In this document: in pieces, positions 1 to 8,074 of the stretch | Position numbering within the stretch: the stretch's first letter is position 1 | How the letters are laid out: every line of letters begins with the position of its first letter | From: Mycobacterium sp. 852013-51886_SCH5428379 | GTDB lineage: Bacteria; Actinomycetota; Actinomycetes; Mycobacteriales; Mycobacteriaceae | Assembly: GCF_001665575.1 (NCBI RefSeq) | Contig: NZ_LZSU01000021.1 | Location: forward strand, 1 to 64,000 | Reading direction: 5' to 3' | DNA: 64,000 nt | Notes under the pieces: generated by a model | The model's database searches: none | What the model was told of the DNA's origin: nothing | What the model saw: only the letters and a program-made list of their open reading frames with translations | Translations under genes and position numbers: made by a program

Positions 1-13
1 GATGTGTATAAGA
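1..13. other. Tn5/Nextera adapter remnant at contig edge
   Basis: Bases 1-13 (GATGTGTATAAGA) are identical to bases 2-14 of the Tn5 mosaic-end adapter AGATGTGTATAAGAGACAG. Coherent coding sequence follows immediately. This is best read as an untrimmed library adapter, so genomic sequence starts at about base 14 and the window begins at a contig end. Confidence 0.85.
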
Positions 14-160
14 CACCGGCACGGGCGGTGGTTGCGGTGGCCGCTGGGTGAGCAGCCGGTCCAACTCGACGAGATCGGCTGACAGACGGCTCATTTGGTG
101 GGAGACGGCGGCGAAGTCCGCCGACAGCCGGGCGATCACGGCGCGTTGCGGTTCGGTCAT
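1..160 (-). CDS. N-terminus of an unidentified protein, truncated by contig edge
   Basis: An ATG at 160 opens a frame that runs off the left edge. About 48 residues are genomic, since the last few codons come from the adapter. It begins MTEPQRAVIARLSADFAAV, is predicted helical with a heptad-like pattern, and then turns proline-rich. It lies 43 nt downstream of the response regulator on the same strand, so it may share its transcript. From memory, mycobacterial DUF2339 multi-membrane proteins start with a similar helical, proline-rich head, but too little is present to assign a family. No function is claimed. Confidence 0.5.
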   Translation of the reverse strand, partial: MTEPQRAVIARLSADFAAVSHQMSRLSADLVELDRLLTQRPPQPPPVPVSYTH

Positions 161-203
161 ATCCCGATCCTCACGCGCGGGCGCCGCGCGCGGATGAGTA
201 GGA

Positions 204-878
204 CTACCCGTCTTCGTCGAGTCCGTGCTCGATCGCGTACCGCGCCAGCTCCACCCGGTTGGCCACCTGCAGTTTGCGGAACGTCGCCTGCACGTGGTTC
301 TCCACAGTGCGGTGGCTCAGCGACAGCCGCGCGGCGATCTGCTTGGCGGTCAGGCCCTTGGCCACGTGGCGCAGCACCTCGAGCTCACGATCGGTGAGGC
401 TGGGCCCCGCCGGCCCGGCCGGCCCGGCGGGCTCCTGCGCGATCCGCCGGTACTCGCCGAGCACCAGGCCCGCCAGGCCGGGCGTGAACACAGCGCGGCC
501 CTCCGCGGTCGCCCGCACCGCCGCGCTCAGCTCGGCTTTCGACGCGCTCTTGACCAGATAGCCGGTGGCGCCGGCCTTCACAGCTTCCAGGACGTCGTCG
601 CGTTCGTCGGACGCCGAGAGCACCAGCACCCGCGAACTCGGTGACACCGTCAGCACCTGCGCGGTGGCCTGCGCGCCGTCGCCGTCGGCCAGGCGCATGT
701 CCATCACCACCACCCCGGGCTGGACGACCTCGGCACGCCGTCGCGCCGAGGCCACCCCGTCGGCGGTCGCGACCACCGAGAATCCCTCGTCGGCGAGGTC
801 GCGGGCCACCGCGTCCCGCCAGATCGGATGGTCGTCGACGACCATCACCGTCGTCTGCTCACCGGTCACCAGCGTCAT
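204..878 (-). CDS. LuxR/NarL-family response regulator
   Basis: A 224-residue two-component response regulator. The receiver domain spans about residues 10-130, with acidic pocket D15/D16, phospho-acceptor D60 (in VVVMDMRLADG) and conserved K110. A flexible linker of repeated Ala-Gly-Pro (about 149-159) leads to a C-terminal GerE helix-turn-helix (about 160-215, LTDRELEVLRHVAKGLTAKQ). It should be phosphorylated by the kinase encoded just upstream and bind DNA through the C-terminus. Its start overlaps the kinase 3' end by 20 nt, which implies translational coupling. The pairing resembles the actinobacterial MacRS system. Target genes are unknown; the adjacent amino-acid importer is one candidate. 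Confidence 0.9.
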   Translation of the reverse strand: MTLVTGEQTTVMVVDDHPIWRDAVARDLADEGFSVVATADGVASARRRAEVVQPGVVVMDMRLADGDGAQATAQVLTVSPSSRVLVLSASDERDDVLEAVKAGATGYLVKSASKAELSAAVRATAEGRAVFTPGLAGLVLGEYRRIAQEPAGPAGPAGPSLTDRELEVLRHVAKGLTAKQIAARLSLSHRTVENHVQATFRKLQVANRVELARYAIEHGLDEDG

Positions 879-2007
879 CCTCCCCCGCCCGCGGCACCGT
901 CAGCTCCCATTCGGTGCCCGGCTCCGGGCCGGTGTACAGCCGGGCGGTGCCGCCCAGCGTGTCCATCCGTCCCACAATCGATTTCGCGATACCCATCCGG
1001 CCCTGCTCGGCCGCCTCGGCGAGCCGGCCCTCCGGGATGCCCGGTCCGTCGTCGCGCACGCTGACGGTCACCGCATCACCGAGGTCCTCCACGAGGACGT
1101 AGGCGCGGGCGTCGGGGCCGGCGTGGGCGGTGACGTTGTCCAGCGCGTTGACCGCAGCGGCGCACAGTTCGTCGGCGACGTGCGTGTCGAGCAGGACCGG
1201 TTCGGCGGGCACGCTGACCGAGACGCGGTCGGAGGCCCGCCGCCGCAGCAGTTCCGCAACGTCGGTGCGCGCACCCGCGGGCACGGCCACACCCGCGCCG
1301 CTGACCAGCCGTCGCAACGCGCGCTCCTGCTCCCCCGCCAGCTCCGCGAGTTCGGCTGTCGGACCGCCGATCTCACGACCGCGGCGGGCCACCAGGGCCA
1401 GCACCTGCATGGTGCCGTCGTGCACCTGGCGTGACAGCCGCTCGCGCTCCTCGAGCGCCGCGGACAACCGCGTGGCCTGTTCGAGTTCGGCATGTGCGCG
1501 GCGTGCGGTCTGTGCGGCCATCCCGACTGCCAGGCCGACGGCCAGTTCGATGACGATCGTGGCGTTGCGGCCGAGGTCGATGTGGACGTGGCCCTTCACC
1601 GCGGCCGACGCCGCCATCACGACCACCCCGGTCAGCATCCCGGGGACGGCGCCGAACAGGATCGCCGCGGAGATGGTGGCGTTGGTCGCCCACAGTGTGG
1701 TGGGCCACGACTGATTGTCGGCCACCCACTGGGCACCGGCGACCAGATCGGTGGACAGCATCAGCGCGACCACCACCACGATCTCGGCCGCGACCCAGGC
1801 CGGTCTGCGTCCGAAGCCCGACAGGTAGGCCACCGCGCAGGCCGCGCTCCAGCCGATCAGCACGGCGAACAGCGTCCACGCCACCGCCGGCCGGTCCAGG
1901 TCGGGATTGACCGCGATCTGAAACCCCAACGCGTACAGGCAACTCAGCAGCCGGAACACCTGCGCCGCCCGCCACAGCGGGGTGGCCGGATCCACCGGTG
2001 CCGGCAC
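859..2007 (-). CDS. MacS-like membrane sensor histidine kinase
   Basis: A 382-residue sensor kinase. The N-terminal half has several hydrophobic segments (about 15-30, 42-65, 72-90, 108-133 and 150-165) with almost no extracytoplasmic domain, suggesting membrane-embedded sensing. A HisKA_3 dimerisation region follows, with the phospho-acceptor His at about 196 (ERLSRQVHDG), then a HATPase domain with the G-box DDGPGIP near residue 320. The GTG start at 2007 abuts the TAG stop of the ABC ATPase gene (2008-2010), so kinase and regulator appear to be read in one transcript with the amino-acid importer. The ligand is unknown. The family call is firm; the MacS label rests on architecture and partner. 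Confidence 0.88.
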   Translation of the reverse strand: MPAPVDPATPLWRAAQVFRLLSCLYALGFQIAVNPDLDRPAVAWTLFAVLIGWSAACAVAYLSGFGRRPAWVAAEIVVVVALMLSTDLVAGAQWVADNQSWPTTLWATNATISAAILFGAVPGMLTGVVVMAASAAVKGHVHIDLGRNATIVIELAVGLAVGMAAQTARRAHAELEQATRLSAALEERERLSRQVHDGTMQVLALVARRGREIGGPTAELAELAGEQERALRRLVSGAGVAVPAGARTDVAELLRRRASDRVSVSVPAEPVLLDTHVADELCAAAVNALDNVTAHAGPDARAYVLVEDLGDAVTVSVRDDGPGIPEGRLAEAAEQGRMGIAKSIVGRMDTLGGTARLYTGPEPGTEWELTVPRAGEDDAGDR

Positions 2008-2772
2008 CTACATCACCTTGGACAGGAAGGCTTTCGTGCGCTCGTGCTGGGGGTTGCTCATCATCTCGCGCGGGTTGCCCGTCTCGACGATCACGCCGCC
2101 ATCCATGAAGACCAGCTTGTCGGCGACTTCGCGGGCGAACCCCATCTCGTGGGTGACCACCACCATCGTCATCCCCTCCGACGCCAGCTTCTTCATCACC
2201 CCGAGCACCTCCCCGACCAGTTCGGGGTCCAGTGCGGACGTCGGCTCGTCGAACAGCATCAGTTTCGGGTTCATCGCCAACGCGCGGGCGATGGCGACGC
2301 GCTGCTGCTGACCGCCGGACAGCTGGGCGGGATAGGCGGTGGCCTTGTCCGCCAGGCCGACCTGCTCGAGCAGATCTCTGCCCCGCGCCAGCGCCTCGGC
2401 CTTCTTGACCCCCTTCACCTGGATGGGGGCCTCGACGACGTTGCCGAGCGCGGTGCGGTGCGGGAACAGGTTGAAGTGCTGGAAGACCATCCCGATGTCG
2501 CGGCGTTGCCGCGCGGCATCCCGCGGCGCCATTTCGTGCAGTTTGTTACCGCGTTCGCGGTAACCGACCAGCTCACCGTCGACGTAGAGACGTCCGGCGT
2601 TGACCTGCTCGAGATGGTTGATGCACCGCAGGAACGTCGACTTGCCGGAACCGGACGGGCCCACGATGCACAGCACCTCCCCGCGACCGATCTCGAGGGT
2701 GACACCCTTGAGGACCTGGAGGGCGCCGAAGTTCTTGCAGACCTGGTCGGCCCGCACCATGGGGGCCGTCAC
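2008..2772 (-). CDS. Polar amino-acid ABC transporter, ATP-binding protein
   Basis: A 254-residue ATPase of the GlnQ/ArtP class that powers amino-acid uptake on the cytoplasmic face. Walker A is GPSGSGKS (38-45), the ABC signature is LSGGQQQR (151-158) and Walker B with the catalytic Glu is [10 protein letters not shown] (173-182). Length and motif spacing are normal for polar amino-acid importers. Its ATG overlaps the permease stop by 4 nt (ATGA), which indicates coupled translation. With the permease and binding lipoprotein upstream it makes a complete three-gene importer. Substrate cannot be fixed from sequence; glutamine/glutamate or a basic amino acid are the usual choices. Confidence 0.93.
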   Translation of the reverse strand: MTAPMVRADQVCKNFGALQVLKGVTLEIGRGEVLCIVGPSGSGKSTFLRCINHLEQVNAGRLYVDGELVGYRERGNKLHEMAPRDAARQRRDIGMVFQHFNLFPHRTALGNVVEAPIQVKGVKKAEALARGRDLLEQVGLADKATAYPAQLSGGQQQRVAIARALAMNPKLMLFDEPTSALDPELVGEVLGVMKKLASEGMTMVVVTHEMGFAREVADKLVFMDGGVIVETGNPREMMSNPQHERTKAFLSKVM

Positions 2773-3698
2773 GGCTGCTCTCCCAGCTGCGCCTTGGCCA
2801 GCGCCTCGAGCTGCTTACTCGTCAGCCTGCGCGACGCGCCGCGTGAGAAATACCGCTCGAGGTAGTACTGCCCCACCATCAGGACGCTGGTGATGGCCAG
2901 GTACCACGTCGCGGCGACCATCAGCAGCGGCACCGGTTCGAAGATGCGCGACGCGATCTCGCGTGAGGTGATGCCGTAGAGGTCGAGTGCGAACGGCACA
3001 CCGGTGACCAGCGAGGTGGTCTTGAGCATGCTGATCACCTCGTTGCCGGTCGGCGGGATGATCACGCGCATCGCCTGGGGCAGCACCGTGCGCCGCATCG
3101 CCAGACCCCACGACATGCCCAGCGCGGTCGACGCTTCCAATTGGCCCTCGGGCACGGAGGTGATGCCGGCGCGGATGATCTCGGCCATGTAGGCGGCCTC
3201 GTTGAGTGCCAGACCGAGGATCGCCAGCAGGAACGGGAACGACAGCGACTGCAGGTCCAGATGCAACAGCGACGGTCCGAACGGCACCCCGAGCTGGACA
3301 TTCTGGTAGATCGTCGGCAGCAGCCCCCAGAACACCAGCTGCACGTAGACCGGGGTGCCGCGGAAGATCCACAGATACGCCCACGACACCGCCTTGAAGA
3401 CGGGGTTGGGCGACAGCCGCATCACCGCGAGCAGGATGCCCAGCGCGAGCGCGAGCACCATCGAATAGACGGTCAGCTGCAGGGTATTGACGACACCGAC
3501 CGTCAGCACCCGCTCGTTGAACAGGTACTCCCAATACGTGCCCCATCGGAAGGCCTCGTTGGTGGCCGCGCCGTAGAGGAACAGTCCGGCCAGGACGAGG
3601 ATGACGACCGCCGCCATCCACCGCCAGGGATGCCTGAGAGGTACTGCGTCTATGGCAGCCGGGCTGGCGGCGGGTGACGGCGAGTCGGCATCGGTCAT
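2769..3698 (-). CDS. Polar amino-acid ABC transporter, permease
   Basis: A 309-residue inner-membrane permease of the HisM/GlnP type. A proline- and alanine-rich cytoplasmic head (about 1-25) precedes a first membrane segment at about 28-45, and further segments occupy about 65-240. The cytoplasmic EAA loop that contacts the ATPase is visible around residues 190-215 ([20 protein letters not shown]). A second copy is absent, so the permease probably works as a homodimer. It begins 4 nt after the binding-protein stop and overlaps the ATPase start. The head is longer than in many family members, but the ATG at 3698 is the only start that fits the tight spacing. Confidence 0.92.
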   Translation of the reverse strand: MTDADSPSPAASPAAIDAVPLRHPWRWMAAVVILVLAGLFLYGAATNEAFRWGTYWEYLFNERVLTVGVVNTLQLTVYSMVLALALGILLAVMRLSPNPVFKAVSWAYLWIFRGTPVYVQLVFWGLLPTIYQNVQLGVPFGPSLLHLDLQSLSFPFLLAILGLALNEAAYMAEIIRAGITSVPEGQLEASTALGMSWGLAMRRTVLPQAMRVIIPPTGNEVISMLKTTSLVTGVPFALDLYGITSREIASRIFEPVPLLMVAATWYLAITSVLMVGQYYLERYFSRGASRRLTSKQLEALAKAQLGEQP

Positions 3699-3702
3699 CG
3701 CG

Positions 3703-4635
3703 TCAGCTGATCGCTCCGTTGATGACCGGCTTGTCGATCATGCCGGCCTCGACGCCCCAATTCTTCGCGATCTCCTCGTACTTGCCGTCCTCGATGAGGT
3801 GCTCGAGGGCCTGCTGCAGGGACTGCGCCAGCGGCGAGCCCTTGGCCACCGGCCAGCCATACGGCGCGGCGTCGAAGATCTCGCCCGCGGGTTCGAGCTT
3901 GCCGTTGCTCTGCTTGATCGCATAGGCGGTCACCGGCGAATCCGCCGACATCGCGTCCGCCTGGCCCAGGACGACGGCGTTGGTAGCCGCGTCCTGACCG
4001 TCGAACGGGGTGATCGCGATGGGCGCCTTACCCGCGTCGGTGCACGCCTTGCTCTTGGCCGGCAGCTCGTCGGTCTCCTGGTACGTGGTGGCCTGGACGG
4101 CGACCTTCTTGCCGCAGGCGTCCTCCGGATTGACCGGGTTGTCGGGCCGCTGGGCCCACTGGGTACCCGCGGAGAAGTAGGTGACGAAGTCCACCGACTG
4201 CTCGCGCTCCTTGGTGTCGGTGAACGACGACATGCCGACGTTGAAGGTGCCGCCCTGGATCGAGGGGATGATCTTGGCGAAGTCGGCTTCGCGGTACTCG
4301 GGGGTCAGCCCGAGGGTGGCGGCGATCGCGTTCATCAGATCCACGTCGAACCCGACGATCTTGCCGGTCTCGTCCTTGAACTCGTTGGGGGCGTACGGGA
4401 TGTTGACGCCGACGATCAGCTTGCCGGTGGACTTGATGTCCTCGGGCACGGTGTTGGCGATCTCCTCGACCTTGGCACCGCTCGCCGCGGTGGATTCGCC
4501 GCCGTCGGATCCGCCCGAATCTCCGCCACTGGCGCAGCCGGACAACGCGATTGCACCGGTTGCGGCGAACAGCACGGCCCGGGGAATGACCAAGCGCCAC
4601 ATCCTGCCGCGACGGTCCTGACATCCTGCTGACAC
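3703..4635 (-). CDS. Polar amino-acid ABC transporter, substrate-binding lipoprotein
   Basis: A 310-residue extracytoplasmic solute-binding protein (SBP_bac_3 family). The chosen GTG at 4635 has an AGAGAGG ribosome site 5 nt upstream and gives a signal peptide ending in the lipobox ALSGC, with lipidated Cys at about 34. The frame stays open upstream to 4824, but that part looks non-coding and would bury the signal peptide. The mature protein has the two-lobed amino-acid-binding pattern (IVGVNIPYAPNEF, then FDVDLMNAIAATLG). It is first in the importer operon. The 187 bp between it and the divergent HdeD-type gene should hold both promoters; no clear operator was seen there. Confidence 0.9.
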   Translation of the reverse strand: MSAGCQDRRGRMWRLVIPRAVLFAATGAIALSGCASGGDSGGSDGGESTAASGAKVEEIANTVPEDIKSTGKLIVGVNIPYAPNEFKDETGKIVGFDVDLMNAIAATLGLTPEYREADFAKIIPSIQGGTFNVGMSSFTDTKEREQSVDFVTYFSAGTQWAQRPDNPVNPEDACGKKVAVQATTYQETDELPAKSKACTDAGKAPIAITPFDGQDAATNAVVLGQADAMSADSPVTAYAIKQSNGKLEPAGEIFDAAPYGWPVAKGSPLAQSLQQALEHLIEDGKYEEIAKNWGVEAGMIDKPVINGAIS

Positions 4636-4822
4636 GGTTGCCTCTCTTCTCTCACATCGGTACCGATCACGTCTTCGACGCGATGACGTTAGCGGCCGGG
4701 AACTCAGCGCGCACTGCCGGTAATCGAACAGTAGTGGAGGCGTAACTCGGCGGCAGGAGAACGACCGCGCGCAAAGCGGTGAAACCGGACCGGCGTGTCG
4801 GACGTTGTGCCACACTGCGCGC

Positions 4823-5386
4823 ATGCAAACCTCGGCAGCGCCCGGCGTCCTGCGTCACCTGTGGATCTACACCCTCGTCTCGGGGTTGCTCGCCATCCTG
4901 CTCGGCGTGCTGATCTTCGTGCGTCCCGGTGCGGCGATCCTGGTCACCGCCATCTTCTTCGGCGCCTATCTGCTCGTCACCGGCATCGCCCAGGTGGTGC
5001 TGGCGTTCAGCGTGCGCAATTCGGTCGGCGGGCGGGTGCTGCTGTTCATCGGCGGTGCGGCCGCACTGGTTCTGGCGGTGCTGTGCTTCATCAACCTGTC
5101 CAACTCCATCGAGCTGCTGGCGCTGTGGATCGGCATCGGGTTCATCTTCCGCGGCGTCGCCACGGCGATGTCGGCATTCGGCGACCAGTCGCTGCCCGGA
5201 CGCGTCTGGGAGATCATCGTCGGTGTCATCAGCGTCATCGCCGGCCTCATCATGTTCGTCGCACCGCTCGAGGGGCTGGTCGCACTCACCCAGGTGACCG
5301 GCGTCATCCTCATCGTGATCGGCCTGTTCGAGGTGATCGCGGGCATCCGGATCCGGACCGAATCGCACACGCACTCGGTGACGTAG
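4823..5386 (+). CDS. HdeD/DUF308 family membrane protein
   Basis: A 187-residue integral membrane protein with six hydrophobic segments arranged as three hairpins, the DUF308 (HdeD) pattern, with repeated GxxxxxxG-type packing residues. In E. coli HdeD contributes to acid resistance at high cell density. In actinobacteria the family is common and mostly uncharacterised. The ATG at 4823 starts the first hydrophobic region after a short polar head (MQTSAAPGVLRHLW); an upstream TTG at 4805 would add only six residues. It is read toward cydA but is separated from it by a 179-bp region with a palindromic element, so co-transcription is uncertain. Confidence 0.85.
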   Translation: MQTSAAPGVLRHLWIYTLVSGLLAILLGVLIFVRPGAAILVTAIFFGAYLLVTGIAQVVLAFSVRNSVGGRVLLFIGGAAALVLAVLCFINLSNSIELLALWIGIGFIFRGVATAMSAFGDQSLPGRVWEIIVGVISVIAGLIMFVAPLEGLVALTQVTGVILIVIGLFEVIAGIRIRTESHTHSVT

Positions 5387-5398
5387 CGGCCTTGTCGC

Positions 5399-5458
5399 GT
5401 TGACTTTGCACCGAGATCGTCGACGCGGCGATTTCGGCGTTCTCACGGCAAAGTCAAC
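5399..5458. repeat. 60-bp palindromic intergenic element
   Basis: Perfect 11-nt terminal inverted repeats, GTTGACTTTGC (5399-5409) and GCAAAGTCAAC (5448-5458), enclose a second imperfect pair, CCGAGATCG (5411-5419) and CGATTTCGG (about 5429-5437), with one mismatch. The unit can fold into a long two-part stem. There is no T-tract after it, so it is not a canonical intrinsic terminator. It looks like a small dispersed intergenic palindrome of the kind found in many copies in mycobacterial genomes, but copy number cannot be tested here. Confidence 0.6.
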
Positions 5459-5475
5459 TTGCGGTGCACCGCCGC

Positions 5476-5491
5476 GGTGACGTAACACACC
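5476..5491. promoter_or_regulatory. Candidate CRP/Cmr-type site upstream of cydA
   Basis: GGTGA-CGTAAC-ACACC fits the CRP pattern TGTGA-N6-TCACA at 7 of 10 positions. It is centred about 43 bp upstream of the start point expected from the TACAGT -10 box at 5515-5520. That is close to the class II activator position, and no good -35 hexamer is present. CRP activation of cydAB is established in M. smegmatis; this particular site is inferred. Confidence 0.4.
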
Positions 5492-5511
5492 TGGTCGCAC
5501 ACCCCAGCAAC

Positions 5512-5528
5512 TACTACAGTCTGTCGTA
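5512..5528. promoter_or_regulatory. BlaI/CopY-like palindromic operator over the cydA -10 box
   Basis: TACTACAGTCTGTCGTA is a 17-bp palindrome matching at 14 of its 16 non-central positions. Its half-sites TACTACA and TGTCGTA resemble the TACTACA/TGTAGTA half-sites bound by BlaI, MecI and CopY repressors. It contains a possible -10 element, TACAGT (5515-5520), and lies 37 bp before the cydA start. A bound protein would block the promoter. Which regulator binds is not visible from this window. Confidence 0.5.
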
Positions 5529-5565
5529 GAGCTGGCGCAGCGTCGCGCCCGCAAAGGCAGGTGCA

Positions 5566-7020
5566 ATGAACGCGCTGGACGTATCGCGGTGGCAATTCGG
5601 GATCACCACGGTCTACCACTTCATCTTCGTACCGCTCACCATCGGTCTGGCGCCGCTGATCGCGGTGATGCAGACCCTGTGGGTGGCCACCGGAAACCCG
5701 CATTGGTACCGGCTCACCCGGTTCTTCGGGAAACTCTTCCTGATCAACTTCGCCATCGGCGTCGCCACCGGGATCGTGCAGGAGTTCCAGTTCGGGATGA
5801 ACTGGAGTGAGTACTCCCGGTTCGTCGGTGACGTCTTCGGCGCGCCGCTGGCCATGGAGGGCCTGGCCGCGTTCTTCTTCGAGTCGACGTTCATCGGGCT
5901 GTGGATCTTCGGCTGGACCAGGCTGCCCCGGCTCGTACACCTGGCCTGCATCTGGGTGGTCGCGATCGCGGTCAACCTGTCGGCGTTCTTCATCATCGCC
6001 GCGAACTCGTGGATGCAGCACCCCGTCGGCGCGACGATCAACCCGGAGACCGGCCGCGCCGAGCTGACCAGCATCGTGGCGCTGTTCACCAACAACACCG
6101 CGATCGCCGCCTTCACCCATGCCGTGGCCGGGTCCCTGTTGACCGCAGGCACATTCGTGGCGTGCGTGTGCGCCTGGTGGATGGTGCGCGCACACCGGCG
6201 CGACGATCGTGAGGGCGCGACGTTGTTCCGGCCGGCCACCCTGATGGGCTGTCTGGTGACGCTCGTTGCGGCCGGCGCGCTGGTCTACACCGGCGACGTC
6301 CAGGGCAAGCTGATGTTCGAGCAGCAGCCGATGAAGATGGCCTCGGCCGAGTCGTTGTGCCATAGCGAGACGGATCCGGACTTCTCGGTCCTGACCGTCG
6401 GCACGCACAACAACTGCGACAGCGTCGTGCACCTCATCGAGGTGCCGTATGTGCTGCCCTTCCTCGCCGAGGGCCGGTTCAGCGGTGTTCACCTCGAAGG
6501 GGTGCAGGATCTCCAGGACCGCTACGAGCAGGAGTACGGCCCCGGTGACTACCGGCCGAATCTGTTCGTGACGTACTGGTCGTTCCGCGCGATGATCGGC
6601 CTGCTCGCGGTGCCTGCGCTGTTCGCCCTGACCGCGCTGTGGCTGACGCGCCGCGGCCGAATCCCCGACCAGCGCTGGTTCTCCCGTTTCGCGCTGCTCA
6701 CCATCCCGACGCCGTTCCTGGCCAACAGCGCCGGCTGGGTGTTCACCGAGATGGGCCGGCAACCGTGGGTGGTGGTGCCCAACCCGACCGGTGACCCGCA
6801 GCTGCGGCTCACCGTCGCCGAAGGCGTGTCGGGCCACTCGGTGGGCATGGTGCTCACGTCTCTGATCACGTTCACCGCGATCTACGCGGTGCTCGCCGTC
6901 ATCTGGTTCTGGCTGCTGCGGCGCTACGTCGCCGAAGGACCCCAGGAGCACGACGCCGAACCCGCTCCCCCGGCGCCGCCTGCCGATGACGACGTCGCGC
7001 CCCTGTCGTTCGCGTACTGA
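5566..7020 (+). CDS. cydA: Cytochrome bd ubiquinol/menaquinol oxidase subunit I
   Basis: Subunit I (484 residues) of the cytochrome bd terminal oxidase. It oxidises menaquinol at the outer face and reduces oxygen to water without proton pumping. Expected haem ligands are present: H18 (TTVYHFIFVPLTIGL), H185 (AAFTHAVAGS) and a Met in the C-terminal half. The E98/E106 pair sits in MEGLAAFFFEST. The periplasmic Q-loop near 250-320 is the short type found in actinobacteria and includes GKLMFEQQPMKMA. The ATG follows an AGGCAGG-like ribosome site. It is first of the four-gene cydABDC set and probably controlled through the two upstream sites described separately. Confidence 0.98.
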   Translation: MNALDVSRWQFGITTVYHFIFVPLTIGLAPLIAVMQTLWVATGNPHWYRLTRFFGKLFLINFAIGVATGIVQEFQFGMNWSEYSRFVGDVFGAPLAMEGLAAFFFESTFIGLWIFGWTRLPRLVHLACIWVVAIAVNLSAFFIIAANSWMQHPVGATINPETGRAELTSIVALFTNNTAIAAFTHAVAGSLLTAGTFVACVCAWWMVRAHRRDDREGATLFRPATLMGCLVTLVAAGALVYTGDVQGKLMFEQQPMKMASAESLCHSETDPDFSVLTVGTHNNCDSVVHLIEVPYVLPFLAEGRFSGVHLEGVQDLQDRYEQEYGPGDYRPNLFVTYWSFRAMIGLLAVPALFALTALWLTRRGRIPDQRWFSRFALLTIPTPFLANSAGWVFTEMGRQPWVVVPNPTGDPQLRLTVAEGVSGHSVGMVLTSLITFTAIYAVLAVIWFWLLRRYVAEGPQEHDAEPAPPAPPADDDVAPLSFAY

Positions 7021-7033
7021 AAGGGCTGTAGCG

Positions 7034-8074
7034 ATGGGACTTCCGGAACTCTGGTTCTTTCTCCTGGCCTTCCTGTTCCTCGGCTTCTTCGTCCTCGAGG
7101 GCTTCGACTTCGGGGTCGGCATGCTGATGGGCCTGTTCGGCCGCATCGCCGACGGCGAACCCGATAAGCACCGCCGCGCGGCGCTGAACACGATCGGCCC
7201 GGTCTGGGACGGCAACGAGGTGTGGCTGATCACCGCGGGCGGCGCGATGTTCGCGGCCTTCCCGGACATGTACGCGACGATGTTCTCCGGGCTGTACCTT
7301 CCGCTGCTGGCGATCCTGCTGTCGATGATCGTGCGGGTGGTGGCGATAGAGTGGCGCGGCAAGATCGACGATCCGCGCTGGCGCCGCTGGGCCGACATCG
7401 GGATCGCCACCGGCTCGTGGGTCCCCGCGGTGCTGTGGGGCGTCGCCTTCGCCGCGCTGGTGCGCGGCCTGCCTGTCGACGCCGACAAGCAGATCCACCT
7501 CGGCGTCACCGATCTGCTCAACGCCTACACGCTGCTGGGCGGGTTGGCGACCGCAACGCTGTTCGCCCTGCACGGAGCGGTGTTCGTGACGCTGAAATCG
7601 GAGGGTTCGCTGCGTGCGGACGCGCGGCGCTTCGCCGGTGCGCTCGGTCTGCCCGCCCTGGTTTCGGTGGGTGGCTTCGGCCTGTGGACGCAGCTGGCGT
7701 ACGGCAAGAGCTGGACGTGGGGCCTGCTCGTGGTGGCCGCCGTCGCGCTCACGGCCGCCGTCGTGCGCATCTGGTCGGGTACCGGCGAGGGCTGGGCGTT
7801 CACCTTCACCGCGACCGTGGTCGCCGCCGTGGTGGTGTTGCTCTTCGCGTGCCTGTTCCCGAACCTCATTCCGTCGACGCTGAATCCGGCGTGGAGTCTG
7901 ACGATCGAGAACGGCTCGTCGAGTGACTACACCCTGACCATCATGTCGTGGGCGGCGCTCGTCTTCGCGCCGATGGTCATCGGCTACCAGGGCTGGACCT
8001 ACTGGGTGTTCCGCAAACGCGTCTCAGCCGACCGCATCCCCGATCCGACCGGGCTGTCATGGCAGTCGAACTGA
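7034..8074 (+). CDS. cydB: Cytochrome bd oxidase subunit II
   Basis: Subunit II (346 residues) of cytochrome bd, which pairs with CydA to form the oxidase core. The N-terminus carries the family motif FFVLEGFDFGVGML, followed by eight or so further hydrophobic segments and the conserved WDGNEVWLITAGGAMFAAFP. The ATG at 7034 lies 13 nt after the cydA stop and starts directly at the first helix. The frame is open upstream to 6986, but those codons lie inside cydA and do not resemble the family. The 3' end overlaps cydD by 16 nt, so translation is probably coupled. Confidence 0.97.
   Translation: MGLPELWFFLLAFLFLGFFVLEGFDFGVGMLMGLFGRIADGEPDKHRRAALNTIGPVWDGNEVWLITAGGAMFAAFPDMYATMFSGLYLPLLAILLSMIVRVVAIEWRGKIDDPRWRRWADIGIATGSWVPAVLWGVAFAALVRGLPVDADKQIHLGVTDLLNAYTLLGGLATATLFALHGAVFVTLKSEGSLRADARRFAGALGLPALVSVGGFGLWTQLAYGKSWTWGLLVVAAVALTAAVVRIWSGTGEGWAFTFTATVVAAVVVLLFACLFPNLIPSTLNPAWSLTIENGSSSDYTLTIMSWAALVFAPMVIGYQGWTYWVFRKRVSADRIPDPTGLSWQSN

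Noticed and set aside
403..432. GC-rich tandem repeat of about 9 nt units inside the response regulator gene
   Set aside because: It encodes an in-frame Ala-Gly-Pro linker between receiver and DNA-binding domains; ordinary low-complexity linker coding.
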